NCBI GenBank assembly: GCA_035575035.1
Contig: DATLYH010000016.1
Coordinates: 1-55,553 of the forward strand
From: DATLYH01 sp035575035
Lineage (GTDB): Bacteria > Planctomycetota > Planctomycetia > Gemmatales > Gemmataceae
Direction: 5' to 3'
Length of the DNA: 55,553 bases
Position 1 is the first letter of the stretch; each line of letters begins with the position of its first letter. The notes under the pieces were generated by a model. That model was not told the origin of the DNA, did no database searches, and was given only the letters and a program-made list of their open reading frames with translations. Shown here piece by piece: positions 23,682 through 32,479 of the stretch. The position numbers and the translations under genes were made by a program.

Positions 23682-23758
23682 GGCTTGCTCCTTTCCTTCG
23701 GTTGACAACAGGAAGATGGGAACCACCGGCATCGCACCGCCGGTGAGCGCTTGAGCAA

Positions 23759-26305
23759 TCACTTCGCCAACGGCCACAGCCGGAGGACGCCGTCCGAGCT
23801 GCCGGTCAGGGCGAGCCGGCCGTCCGCCGCGAAGGCCACGCAGCCGACCCGGTCGCCCGCCGCGCCGCCGACACCGCGCAGCTCCCGGCCGTCGGCGAAG
23901 TCCCACACACGCAGCGTCCGGTCGGGACTTTGGTACTGGCTGCTGCCGGAAAGGACCAGCGCCCCATCGGCGGAGAAGACCACCTGGATGACAGCATTGG
24001 CATGCCCCTCGAAGCGGCGCACCTCGCGTCCCTCGGCCAGGTCCCACAATCGGACCGTCCGGTCGTTGCCGCCCGAGACGGCATGCCGACCGTCCGGTGC
24101 GAAGGCGACGGCGTGGACCTCACGTATGTGTCCCTCCAGCCGGGCTAGCCGACGCCCCTCGGCCAGGTCCCACAGCTGCACCGTCCGATCGTTGCCGGCG
24201 GAAAGCGCCTGCCGGCCGTCGGGCGACACGGCCACGCCATTCACCTTGCCGATGTGTCCGGCGAAGACCTTCAACTCACTTCCCCTGGCCGTGTCCCACA
24301 GACGCAGCGTGCCGTCATGGCTGCCGGAGAGGATCTGGCTGCCGTCAGGTGTGAAGGCCACGCTGCTGACGGCGTCCGTGTGCCCGGTCCATCGGCCCAA
24401 CTCGCGCCCGTCGGTGAGGTCCCACACGCGGACCGTCCGGTCCTTGCTCCCGGAGGCTGCCCGCCGACCGTCGGCCGAGAAGGCCACGGCGGTGATGACA
24501 TCGGCATGTCCCTGGAAGCGGCGCAGCTCGCGTCCGCCGGCCACGTCCCAGAGCCGGACGGTGCGGTCGGCGCCGCCGGAGAGGGCGAGCTTGCCGTCAG
24601 GGGAAAGGGCAACACAAAGGATGCCGCCGCTGTGCCCCGAGAAGGGGGCGTGCGAACCGTCGGACAGGGCAGCCGCGATGACGGAAGGCGGCTCGTCGGC
24701 GAGGCGGAACACACGCACCGCTTCGGGCAGCGCGGCCAGGAATGCCTGCCGCTGCACCGTGCCCCCTTTGGTCTGGAGCGGCCCCAGGACGCGCGCCAGG
24801 GCAGGGGCGCGAGCCAGCCGGTTGGTCAGCTCGCTGGGCCGCAGCCCCAGCTCCGCGGCGGCAGCGGTCAGGTCGAGCGTACCTTCGTATCGCAGGGTGG
24901 TGGCGGAGACCGGCTCCGGGCCATCCGGCGAGACACCGGTCTGCCGCAGGGCCTTGACGAAGCGGTCAGCGTCCTCGTCCATCAGCGCCCGCATCTTCGC
25001 CTCGGGCAGGTAGAGAGCAAGGACGGCATCCCGGTCGGCTGAGCTGAAGGCCTGGGGATTCTTCAAGACATGAGCGCGCACCTGGTCGGCCTTGGGGATG
25101 ATGCCGCGGACGTGGCATGACATGCACGACAGGCCGGTCTCGACGGCGCGGTCGGGCCGTTTCGGATCGCTGACGATCTCGATCGGCCCCTTGTCGATGC
25201 GCCGGCCGTTGGCGTCCACCAAGAGATACCCATGCAGGCCATTGGGCAGGTCGAAGATGATCTCGCCGCCGACATGGATGAACGAGTTCTGCCCGGGCGC
25301 CGGACCGAGCGGATGGTCGAAGAGGTTTTGTCGGCCAAGGTTGTCGCTGAAGTCGTAGCTGCGCCAGTAGGCGCCGTGAGCGGCGTGGTGGCGTTCGATC
25401 AGGCGGTTGTTCTGCGAGACGCCCGAGTCGTTGAAACCGGCGCGGGCCGCTGTCTCTTCCTGGATGTTGGCAAGCACGTCCACGCGCAGCTGCCGCTCCA
25501 GTTCCCGGTCGGTCGAAGGGAGTTGCAGCAATTCCTGGTACAGCGGCGGCCGCGACGCCGTGGCTACGAACCAGTCGGCCCGCAGCACCACCGGCGCCTC
25601 CAGGCCGGGGCGGTCGCTGAAGCGATAGGGGTAGACGGCTGCCAGCCGGTCCCAGGCGCGGGCGTTCCACTGGTAATCGCGCAGGTCGATCCGGAGGACG
25701 GTTCGGGCCGGGTCGATGGCCTTCGGCACCGTGATGCGCGGGTGCCACGACAGGCTGTTGAGCAGCCGGGAGACTGCCTGCCGGCACGCCTCCAATTCGT
25801 CCTCCGGCCGACCGGCGTTGTACACGTGGACCAGGGTGAAGTAGCGCAGGAAGCGCCGCTGGCGCGGGTCGGCCGCCTTCAGGTCGGCAGCAATGATCTC
25901 ATTGACATAGGTGGATGGAAGGAAGGCCCGTGGCGGGGCAGCGGCGGAGGCGGCGGGGGCGCCGGCATTGATCCAGCGCCGGAGCAAGGCCATGTCATCG
26001 GCACCGGGTCGGGGCTTTTGTCCCTCCGGCGGCATCTCGCCCTGCTCGATGCGCCGGAATAACTCCGACTCGTCCGGTTTGCCCGGGACGATTTTGCCCC
26101 GGCTGACGAGTTGGTCCCGGTCAAGGACGTAGCCGAAGCCCCCCTTGGCGCTGCCGTCCTGGCCATGACAGCGGTAGCAGTTGGTCTTGAGGATAGCCTG
26201 GACCCGGACGACCAACTCGGCGTCGCCGGCGTGGGCCGCTGACGCAAGGAAAGCGACGACCAGCAGCGGCGCCCATGCCCGCGGGCCGGAAGCGAGGAAC
26301 CTCAT
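23759..26305 (-). CDS. Cytochrome c-type domain protein with seven WD40 repeats
   Basis: The 848-residue protein starts at ATG 26305 with a signal peptide (WAPLLVVAFLASAAHAGD). A planctomycete cytochrome c domain follows with heme motif CYRCH (about residue 43-47) and MPPEGQKPRPG. A long middle region contains a second motif CMSCH (about residue 395). The C-terminus (about 555-848) is a beta-propeller of seven WD40 repeats, each with the pattern GH...VAFSPDG...SGG.DRTVRLWD. Export is expected, so heme attachment in the periplasm is plausible. Fusion of such a heme domain with a propeller is common in this phylum; the partner and reaction are unknown. Confidence 0.9.
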   Translation of the reverse strand: MRFLASGPRAWAPLLVVAFLASAAHAGDAELVVRVQAILKTNCYRCHGQDGSAKGGFGYVLDRDQLVSRGKIVPGKPDESELFRRIEQGEMPPEGQKPRPGADDMALLRRWINAGAPAASAAAPPRAFLPSTYVNEIIAADLKAADPRQRRFLRYFTLVHVYNAGRPEDELEACRQAVSRLLNSLSWHPRITVPKAIDPARTVLRIDLRDYQWNARAWDRLAAVYPYRFSDRPGLEAPVVLRADWFVATASRPPLYQELLQLPSTDRELERQLRVDVLANIQEETAARAGFNDSGVSQNNRLIERHHAAHGAYWRSYDFSDNLGRQNLFDHPLGPAPGQNSFIHVGGEIIFDLPNGLHGYLLVDANGRRIDKGPIEIVSDPKRPDRAVETGLSCMSCHVRGIIPKADQVRAHVLKNPQAFSSADRDAVLALYLPEAKMRALMDEDADRFVKALRQTGVSPDGPEPVSATTLRYEGTLDLTAAAAELGLRPSELTNRLARAPALARVLGPLQTKGGTVQRQAFLAALPEAVRVFRLADEPPSVIAAALSDGSHAPFSGHSGGILCVALSPDGKLALSGGADRTVRLWDVAGGRELRRFQGHADVITAVAFSADGRRAASGSKDRTVRVWDLTDGRELGRWTGHTDAVSSVAFTPDGSQILSGSHDGTLRLWDTARGSELKVFAGHIGKVNGVAVSPDGRQALSAGNDRTVQLWDLAEGRRLARLEGHIREVHAVAFAPDGRHAVSGGNDRTVRLWDLAEGREVRRFEGHANAVIQVVFSADGALVLSGSSQYQSPDRTLRVWDFADGRELRGVGGAAGDRVGCVAFAADGRLALTGSSDGVLRLWPLAK

Positions 26306-26567
26306 ACTGTTCTCCCGAGGGCGAGATCGGAAAGATTGTCGAGCCCCTGTCATCCCTTTATGTCGGCGCCCGGGCCAAATCCCTCGGCCGGCGGGCGGTC
26401 CAGACCTTCGATTATCTCCCGGAGTAGAGACAAGGCAAGTAACAGGTCTGTAACAAGGGAATAGCCGGGTCCTGTCAATTCGACAGCGCTCCCCGGGGCA
26501 GGGGAGCTTCCGGCGTCCGTTCCGCGGCGTCAGGAAGTGGTGTCCGGGCTGGTGCGCGGGTATCCTC
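26306..26567. other. Gene-free stretch
   Basis: No gene is seen between the cytochrome/WD40 gene and the frameshifted pseudogene. It contains two short repeats (GTAACAGGTCTGTAAC at about 26439-26454, and CTGTCAATTCGACAG at about 26474-26488) of unknown meaning. Confidence 0.4.
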
Positions 26568-27030
26568 TCATGGACCTCCCCGGCCAAGGTGGTCCCGGCC
26601 AACTACACGCGAGCCTTGTTTGGCCTGCGACCGGCCACTGACTTGACCCACTACGCTTCTTCTTGGCGCAAGCACCTTGACCTTGAGTGGAGGAGCCGAG
26701 ACAAGCACATATCGGCCTTGGGTTTCCCCGCCATCAGAAACGCCAGCCGCTGAAGAGACCTCCGCACAGTAGTAAACGTAGATGGCATACTCACCTGGCA
26801 AAAGCCAGTATGATTGCAGCCCATATGAATCCAACCTGCGAAGCGGAATTGAATAGCATCGCCGAGAGCCAGCCTCCTTGGTTCTCCACGATCGAAGTTA
26901 GTGGCCGGGGTGGTCGAGCGACTTCCTTTCGGCACATTAAAGGCACCTGCCCTGATCAGGTGAAGGGTTACTGATCCTTCACCTCGGATCAGTATAGGTT
27001 TGTCACTTAGAGCCTCTAACAGAATGAACC
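26568..27030 (-). pseudogene. Frameshifted and 5'-truncated host gene, beta-domain protein
   Basis: Two minus-strand frames join into one protein-like sequence. The upstream part reads SDKPILIRGEGSVTLHLIRA then LALGDAIQFRF; the downstream part reads LQSYWLLPGEYAIYVYY then GRYVLVSAPPLKVKVLAP. The pattern (LPPGEY followed by strands and S-P-P-x-K-V-K-V) is typical of planctomycete exported Ig-like proteins. The frame switch lies near 26845 and no stop-free frame covers both halves. The 5' end meets the IS fragment at about 27030, so transposition probably destroyed the gene. Confidence 0.6.
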
Positions 27031-27316
27031 TTAGAGGTATCGATAACAGATCACACTGACCGCCAAGGTGAGGAAGGCACACTGCATGCCCAGGTTCTTC
27101 TCGGTGACCAACCGCAGCTGGCGGAAACCGTGTAACCACGACCACGTCCGCTCCGCCACTCATCGAAAGACGCCCAGCCCGCTGCCGTGCGCCGCCCGTC
27201 GCTTCGCCCGCTTCGGCTCGCTGCCGCACGCCTGTAACTCCTCCCGGTGCGGCTCGAAGTCATACGCCCGGTCGCCGTACAGCACCTCGGGCCGCTGCTT
27301 CGGCCGCCCCGGCTTA
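27031..27316 (-). pseudogene. C-terminal fragment of an IS5-family transposase
   Basis: The minus strand translates to KPGRPKQRPEVLYGDRAYDF, then VAERTWSWLHGFRQLRLV (the Glu-containing C-terminal block of the DDE domain), and ends at TAA 27031-27033. An in-frame TGA interrupts it just before VAERTW, where Trp is usual, so it is dead. The N-terminal half was lost where the next IS begins. Confidence 0.75.
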
Positions 27317-27322
27317 GAGTCT

Positions 27323-28310
27323 GTCCTGCTTTGTTGAATCCTTCGGGCGGTTGAGGCCCTCTAACTATGTACCATGAAGACCAAACCAACTACCCGCGTG
27401 ATGACCAAGTCGCCGCGGCGCGTCGCCCGCGAAGCCCTGCAGTTGGCCCAGGAAGCCTTGCCGGCCTACGCCTGCCCGACCAGCCGCCACGACTTCACGC
27501 AGGCCCAGCTGTTCGCCATCCGGGCGCTGAAGACCTTCCTCAAGACCGACTCCCGGGGCGTCGTCGCCTTCCTGGAGGACTTCCCCGCACTGCGGCAGGA
27601 CCTGGGGCTGACCAAGGTCCCGCACTACTCGACCTTGTGCTACGCGGCGCAGCGCCTCCTGCCCACAGGGGGTTCCGCAAGCTCCCGCGCCGGGCCTTCC
27701 GCCGCGCCCGTCTGCGCGGCCTGATCGGCCAGAAGCCCACCGCCGCCGTGGACGGCACCGGCCTGGATAGCCGCCACGCCTCCCGCCACTATGCCCGCCG
27801 CAACCAATCCAAGCGGTTCTCGATGCGGCGCTTCGTCTTGCTGGAGGTCGCCTGCCATACCGAGAGCCACCTGCTGGCTGCGGCCGAGGTTCGCGTCGGC
27901 CCGACCAACGAATCCCCGCTCTTCACCGACGTGCTCGACGAGGCAACCCGCCATGCCCGTTGGGACCGGGTGCTGGCCGACGCCGCTCCCGAGGCCGCGC
28001 CCAACCACCGGCTGTGCCGCCAGGACTGGCAAATCCGCTCCACCGTGATCCCGCTCCACCGGCGGGGTCATGGCCGCAAGTGGCCGAAGACCAAGTATCG
28101 GCGGCAGATGAAGCGGCGTTTCCACCGCCGCGTCGAGGGGCAGCGCTGGCAGGTGGCGAGCGCCTTCAGCCGGCACAAGCGGTTGTTGGGCTCCGCGCTG
28201 CGCTCCCGCTCGGACGCAGCGCGCGAACGAGAGTGCTTCCTCCGAGTGCTAACACATAACGTCATGCTCTGGGCCGCCGTCCAATGACCAAGGTTTCAAC
28301 AAAGCATACC
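27323..28310 (+). mobile_element. Insertion sequence of about 1 kb with terminal inverted repeats
   Basis: The left end (27323-27345) reads GTCCTGCTTTGTTGAATCCT, and the reverse complement of the right end (28288-28310) reads GGTATGCTTTGTTGAAACCT. They share TGCTTTGTTGAA and the following CCTT. Between them lies one transposase gene in two frames. The element sits at the broken end of the IS5 fragment on its left, so it is nested. Confidence 0.7.
27374..28287 (+). pseudogene. DDE transposase in two overlapping frames
   Basis: The first frame (27374-27724) starts at ATG with MKTKPTTRVMTKSPRRVARE and includes FTQAQLFAIRALKTFL. The second, in the -1 frame, continues from about 27670 with FRKLPRRAFRRARLRGLIGQ and AAVDGTGLDSRHASRHYARR, where the Asp of VDGTG is probably the first DDE residue. 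It ends at 28287 with ECFLRVLTHNVMLWA. The switch occurs near ACAGGGGGTTCC at about 27666. This could be a programmed -1 frameshift or a simple inactivating mutation. Overall style is that of the IS5-like superfamily; no family is assigned. Confidence 0.7.
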
Positions 28311-28316
28311 AAGGTC

Positions 28317-28360
28317 AAAAGGGACATTCATCATTACCAAGATGATGAATGCCCCTTTTT
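28317..28360. terminator. Bidirectional intrinsic terminator
   Basis: Stem GGGACATTCATCAT (28321-28334), loop TACCAAG, ATGATGAATGCCCC (28342-28355), with AAAA before and TTTTT after. One A-C mismatch. It can serve the IS on the left and the immunity gene on the right. Confidence 0.85.
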
Positions 28361-28403
28361 CTTCGCCGACCTGGACGCCCCAGCGTTTTTGCACGGGTCG
28401 TCT

Positions 28404-28868
28404 TCAGTCCTCCTCAGGCTCATCTTTCCAAATCAGTTTGTCACTCAACTCTCCTCGCTTCACGAACGCCTTCAGCGCTTCCTGGACAGCCTCTCGCCCG
28501 ACAATCTGATGCCTTGGAAAAGTTTCAAGTTCTCCCCGTTTCAGGGGCACCCAATCATCATAGGAGACCGGCACATCAGGATTCCGAACGATAGTCGAAG
28601 CATAAGGATCTTCTTTAACATGAGCCTCACAGAAATACTGATTGTCCTTTCCTCCAGCAACAGCAAGTGCCTTCCCTGCGTAGGCAACGTCTGATTCAGG
28701 GGGGCCGGGAGCTTCGGCTACGATCAGTATACTAAAGCGGTCCCCATCCAACTTCTCAAATGCATTCCATACGTCTTTCATATGCCTTATGGGCTTCCAG
28801 TGCAACCAAGGCTTGCCGAAATCAGACATATCCAGTTCATCGTAGAGAAGATAGTATTTCGCAAACAT
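28404..28868 (-). CDS. Imm1-like immunity protein, orphan
   Basis: I chose ATG 28868 because GGAGAG precedes it by 7 bases; ATG 28886 is possible. The 154-residue acidic protein has the layout I associate with the Imm1 family of polymorphic-toxin immunity proteins: a strand block DRFSILIVAEA, a GG-containing block with QYFC, a Y-D-D-W block, then FPRHQIVGREAVQEALKAFV and a terminal KLIWKDE. Imm1 proteins neutralise deaminase-type toxins of RHS and similar systems. No toxin gene is adjacent, only IS remnants, so the gene looks orphaned or transplanted. Base composition is lower in GC than its neighbours, consistent with transfer. Family call moderate. Confidence 0.5.
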   Translation of the reverse strand: MFAKYYLLYDELDMSDFGKPWLHWKPIRHMKDVWNAFEKLDGDRFSILIVAEAPGPPESDVAYAGKALAVAGGKDNQYFCEAHVKEDPYASTIVRNPDVPVSYDDWVPLKRGELETFPRHQIVGREAVQEALKAFVKRGELSDKLIWKDEPEED

Positions 28869-28925
28869 GCCAACGCTCTCCAACACCTTAGAGGGTCCAG
28901 ACGACCATCTTGCCGCCGTCTCTAA

Positions 28926-29567
28926 GAGTCTGTGCGAGAACTACTCAACCGGTATAGCGGAACCGCTGGGAGCGCTTTGTCTTCGCGAGTGCGAGCCGGC
29001 GGAGCATCTTCTAGATCCTACGCACCTGGAGCAGGGCCGCACGCGATTCCGGCAGCCGCACGCCATCCCTGGACAGCCGCGACCGGCCCAACCAGGCGAC
29101 GGTCCGCTCCGCCACCCCGCGCTGCGGCAGGTGGACGAAGCCCGCAGCGTCTCCCGGCCGCGACACGCCGTGCAGCCGGAACGACGCCAGGTCGAAGACC
29201 TCCTCCTGCAAACAACCCGCCCGGTACTGGGTGTCGGCGGAGACGACCTCCAGCCGCGGCAGGCCGTCCCACAGCCGCAGGTGCAGCCGGTCGCCGGCGA
29301 CGCGGGGTGGCGGCCGGCCCCGCGGGTGCGCCGCAGGCGGCGGGCCTCGTTGATCTTTGCCCAGGTACCGTCAGTGCGCCCGCGGCTCCGGACCAGCTAG
29401 AGGAGGGCATGAACGAGCGGCCGCAGGTCCGCCCGCGGCCGGCCGGTCGGCCAGGGCCGGGGCAGGAGCGGCTCCAACAACACCCCCTGTTCATCCGTAA
29501 GATCGGTGTCCTAGCGCTGGTGTCTCATCCGGCTGGACTACGAAACCAGGAGTTTTCGCACAGACTC
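28926..29567 (-). mobile_element. Decayed IS5-type insertion sequence remnant
   Basis: Terminal inverted repeats survive: GAGTCTGTGCGAGAACTACT at 28926-28945, and the reverse complement of 29549-29567 reads GAGTCTGTGCGAAAACTCC. Inside, the minus strand shows pieces of an IS5-family transposase (VAERTVAWLGRSRLSRDGVR near 29060-29120, an EPLLPRPWPTGRPR-type N-terminus near 29440) in different frames. The unit is only about 640 bases, so it has lost internal sequence. Confidence 0.75.
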
Positions 29568-29607
29568 GGAAGCCCGAGCGAGGGCGGTGCCAGCCTTCGC
29601 GGGCGCT

Positions 29608-30891
29608 TCAGGCTTTCATTCCACTCCGGCTGACCGACGAGTCTACGAAACGCTCAACGAGTTCCTGATAAGCCGTGCGGACCATCGCCAGCTTGTCTTC
29701 CCAGCGAAACTCCCGCTGCGCCCGCTCCCGACCAGCCGCGCCCAGTCGCCGGCGCAGGCTGTCATCGGCGACCAGACGCACCAGCGCCAGGGCCAGCCCG
29801 TCCACGTCGCCGCAGGGCACTAACAACCCATCCTTCTCATGACGGATGATCTCGGCCGGGCCGCCCGCCCGGTACGCAACGTTGGCAGCACCGTTGGCCC
29901 ACGCCTCCAGCAACACCAGCCCGAACGAGTCCGATCGGCTCGGCAAGGCGAACAGGTCCAGCCCCGCAAAGAAATCGCGCTTTGCCTCTTCCGTCAATAC
30001 ACCGAGGCGCCGCACTCGCTCGGCAAAGGGGTAGCTGTCCCAGAAGCGGCGGAAGCTCGGCATCTCCGGTCCCGCTAAAACCAGGCGGAAGCGGTGCCCG
30101 TCCTGCCAGGCCCGTTCCGCGGCCCGCAGCAGATCGATGCTCCCCTTCTCCGCGCTCAGGTTGGCCAGGTGGCCCACCACAACCTCTTCCGCCCCAACGC
30201 CCCATTGCTGCCGTGCGCGGGACCGATCGCCGCCCGTGCATTCGCCCCGATCAACACCCATCCCCTGGAGCACCAGCCTCTCCGCGGCAACACCTAGCTC
30301 CCGCAGCGCTGCCCGCTCCCGCTCCGTCTGCACAAAGATGAGGTCGGCGGAGCATACCAAGTAACGGAAGGGGGGCGTGGTGTAGGCTCGACGGGTGCGG
30401 TCGCGCGGATTGTCGGGATCGCCGAGGTGGAGGAACGGCGTCAGCACGAACGGCACTCGCAGCCGATGGGCCAGCCGCCGCGCGCAGGCGATCGGCCAGG
30501 CATAGGGGAAGGCGGCCGCATGAACCAGGTCGAAGGGAGTCAAGTTGCGCCCGGCATCCTGCCACATGGCCCAGGCAACGGGATTGCACGGCAAAGTCAG
30601 GCACTGCCATAGCCGGTGCGGCAGCAGCGACAGTGGCTTCAGCAGCCAACGCCGGCCCCGGAAACGGCCGACCAGCGGGTAGCGGCGCACCTCGACGCCA
30701 TCCTCCACCGACATGCCCGCCGACAGGCAGCGGCCGCGCGGCGACCAGAACGCTTCAAGGTCGAGTGCCGTTGTGGTGAAGACAGTGACCCGTTCACCGG
30801 CTGCTGCCAGGTAACGGCTCAAGCGGGCAAAGTAGGCTTCCGAGCCTCCCAGCGCCGGCGGGTAGCGCTGGATGAAATGAGCAATCCGCAT
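29608..30891 (-). CDS. Glycosyltransferase family 4 protein
   Basis: The 427-residue protein has the GT-B fold of GT4. I chose the second Met (30891, MRIAHFIQRYPPALGGSEAY), because AGGGAT lies at the correct distance from it; the upstream ATG at 30900 directly abuts that site. The N-terminal domain has the PALGGSEAYFARL acceptor loop. The C-terminal domain has HLANLSAEKGSIDLLRA and the sugar-nucleotide E-x7-E block (SDSFGLVLLEAWANGAANVA). It would transfer a hexose from a nucleotide sugar onto a lipid-linked glycan at the cytoplasmic membrane. It is separated from the main glycan cluster by the aminotransferase and OCD genes. Confidence 0.9.
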   Translation of the reverse strand: MRIAHFIQRYPPALGGSEAYFARLSRYLAAAGERVTVFTTTALDLEAFWSPRGRCLSAGMSVEDGVEVRRYPLVGRFRGRRWLLKPLSLLPHRLWQCLTLPCNPVAWAMWQDAGRNLTPFDLVHAAAFPYAWPIACARRLAHRLRVPFVLTPFLHLGDPDNPRDRTRRAYTTPPFRYLVCSADLIFVQTERERAALRELGVAAERLVLQGMGVDRGECTGGDRSRARQQWGVGAEEVVVGHLANLSAEKGSIDLLRAAERAWQDGHRFRLVLAGPEMPSFRRFWDSYPFAERVRRLGVLTEEAKRDFFAGLDLFALPSRSDSFGLVLLEAWANGAANVAYRAGGPAEIIRHEKDGLLVPCGDVDGLALALVRLVADDSLRRRLGAAGRERAQREFRWEDKLAMVRTAYQELVERFVDSSVSRSGMKA

Positions 30892-30918
30892 GGTATCCAT
30901 CCCTGTGTATGCAAGCTC

Positions 30919-31055
30919 TACTCCCCTCCCCCCCGTCCCCTCTCCCCTCGGGGAGGGGAGAGGGGAGGAATCGCTTCGCCCTTCGCCCCCTTTGGGGGAG
31001 AGGGGGGAACAGCCTCCCCCTCGCCCCCTTTGGGGGAGAGGGGTTAGGGGTGAGG
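30919..31055. repeat. CT-rich palindromic intergenic repeat
   Basis: The stretch is built from CCCCTCTCCCC and GGGGAGAGGGG blocks, with the unit GCCCCCTTTGGGGGAGAGGG occurring twice (about 30978-31000 and 31022-31044). It belongs to the same family as 45060-45297. It lies in the 296-base gap between divergent genes, where no gene is seen. Confidence 0.8.
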
Positions 31056-31187
31056 GGGCCAGGCGAGACTACTTTCTCGCCTGCTCGGTTTTACTTAGAA
31101 TAGTCGCTTGGACGGTTCGGACACCGAAGTTCCCTTGCCCGTGGCCTTACCACCGGCCGCGGGCGCCTCTTGATGGAGACCCGATTG

Positions 31188-32393
31188 ATGTCGCAAGGAT
31201 CCGGTCCGATCCCAATTTCCAAGATGGCCGCGGCAGTGCAGCCCTCTGCCACGCTCGCCGCTGGGGCCAAGGCCAAGCAGATGAAGACCGAGGGCATCCA
31301 CGTCTACGACTTTAGCCTTGGCGAGCCCGACTTCCCGACGCCCGAGCACATCTGCAAGGCGGCGGTCAAGGCGATGCAGGACGGCCACACCCACTACACG
31401 CCGGCCGCCGGCATCCCCGAGCTGCGCGCTGCCGTCGCCCGCTGGTATCAGAAAACCTACGGCATTCGCTACACCGCCGACCAGGTCGTCATCTCCTCCG
31501 GCGCTAAGCACTCCATCCACAATGCCCTGGCTGCCACCTGTGGTCCCGGCGATGAGGTCATTATCCCCACCCCGTACTGGGTGAGCTATAGCGACCTGGT
31601 CCAGATGACCGGGGCAACCCCGGTGCTGGTCCGCACCACCCATGAGAGCGGCTTCAAGATGACGGCGGCGCAGCTGCGAGCCGCCCTGACGCCGCGGAGT
31701 CGGTTGCTGATGCTCAACTCGCCGTGCAACCCAACCGGCGCTGTTTACACGCGGCCGGAGTTGGAGGCGTTGGCGGACGTGGTCCTCGACGCCGGTCTGG
31801 CAGTGCTCAGCGACGAAATCTATGAGCGGCTGGTCTACGGCGATGCCAAGGCGACCTGCTTTGCCACGCTGCGGCCGGAACTGGCCGAGCGAACCATTAC
31901 CATCAGCGGGGCGAGCAAGAGCTATGCTATGACCGGCTGGCGCATCGGCTGGGCGCTGGGTCCGGCCCACGTGATTAAGGCGATGGGGAACATCCAGAGC
32001 CAGCAGACGGGGAACCCGTGCAGCATCAGCCAGTACGCCGCCCTGGCCGCCCTGGAGGGGGACCAGGAGTGCGTCGAGAAGATGCGGCGCGAGTTCGAGG
32101 CGCGGCGGGAGTTGGTCTGCCGGCGCCTGGCGGCGATGCCGGGCATCCGCTGCCCGCTGCCGGGGGGCGCCTTCTACGCTTTCTTCAACGTCGCCAGCCA
32201 TTTCGGCCGAACCCTGGCCGGCAAGAAGGTGTCCGACTCGACCGGGTTCTGCCAGGTGGCGCTGGAGTCAGCCCACGTCAACCTGGTGCCGGGCTCGGCA
32301 TTCGGCGCCGAGGGCTATGTCCGGCTGTCGTTCGCCGCCAGCCGCGAGCAGCTCAATGGCGGCCTGGACCGGTTGGAGGCGATGCTCAAGTGA
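31188..32393 (+). CDS. Aspartate/aromatic-type aminotransferase (class I, PLP-dependent)
   Basis: I chose ATG 31188, preceded by GGAGA at 8 bases, over ATG 31173. The 401-residue protein is a fold-type I aminotransferase of the Iγ type seen in thermophiles and planctomycetes. It shows FSLGEPDFPTPEHI, YTPAAGIPELRAAVA, LNSPCNPTGAVY (the substrate and PLP phosphate contacts), SDEIYERLVY, and the PLP lysine in SGASKSYAMTGWRIGW (Lys244). The C-terminal R of YVRLSFAAS would bind the substrate carboxylate. It may use aspartate, prephenate or alanine; the exact substrate is open. The OCD-family gene 86 bases downstream suggests amino-acid metabolism. Confidence 0.92.
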   Translation: MSQGSGPIPISKMAAAVQPSATLAAGAKAKQMKTEGIHVYDFSLGEPDFPTPEHICKAAVKAMQDGHTHYTPAAGIPELRAAVARWYQKTYGIRYTADQVVISSGAKHSIHNALAATCGPGDEVIIPTPYWVSYSDLVQMTGATPVLVRTTHESGFKMTAAQLRAALTPRSRLLMLNSPCNPTGAVYTRPELEALADVVLDAGLAVLSDEIYERLVYGDAKATCFATLRPELAERTITISGASKSYAMTGWRIGWALGPAHVIKAMGNIQSQQTGNPCSISQYAALAALEGDQECVEKMRREFEARRELVCRRLAAMPGIRCPLPGGAFYAFFNVASHFGRTLAGKKVSDSTGFCQVALESAHVNLVPGSAFGAEGYVRLSFAASREQLNGGLDRLEAMLK

Positions 32394-32394
32394 T

Positions 32395-32469
32395 TTCGGA
32401 TTGCGGATTGCGGATTGCGGATTCCTCTTCCAATCCCCAATCCGCAATCCAAAATCCGCAATCCGCAAT
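32395..32469. repeat. GATTGCG tandem repeat with inverted copy
   Basis: After the aminotransferase stop there are four tandem GGATTGCG-like units, then the inverse (CAATCC, GCAATCC) repeated. The halves pair into a hairpin of about 30 bases each. The right arm runs into the ribosome binding site region of the next gene. Confidence 0.8.
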
Positions 32470-32479
32470 GGGAGTGACC

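Noticed and set aside
26651..27229. A single 192-codon gene across the IS border
   Set aside because: Its first half is the antisense frame of the IS5 fragment and its second half is one frame of the frameshifted pseudogene; it is a chance fusion.
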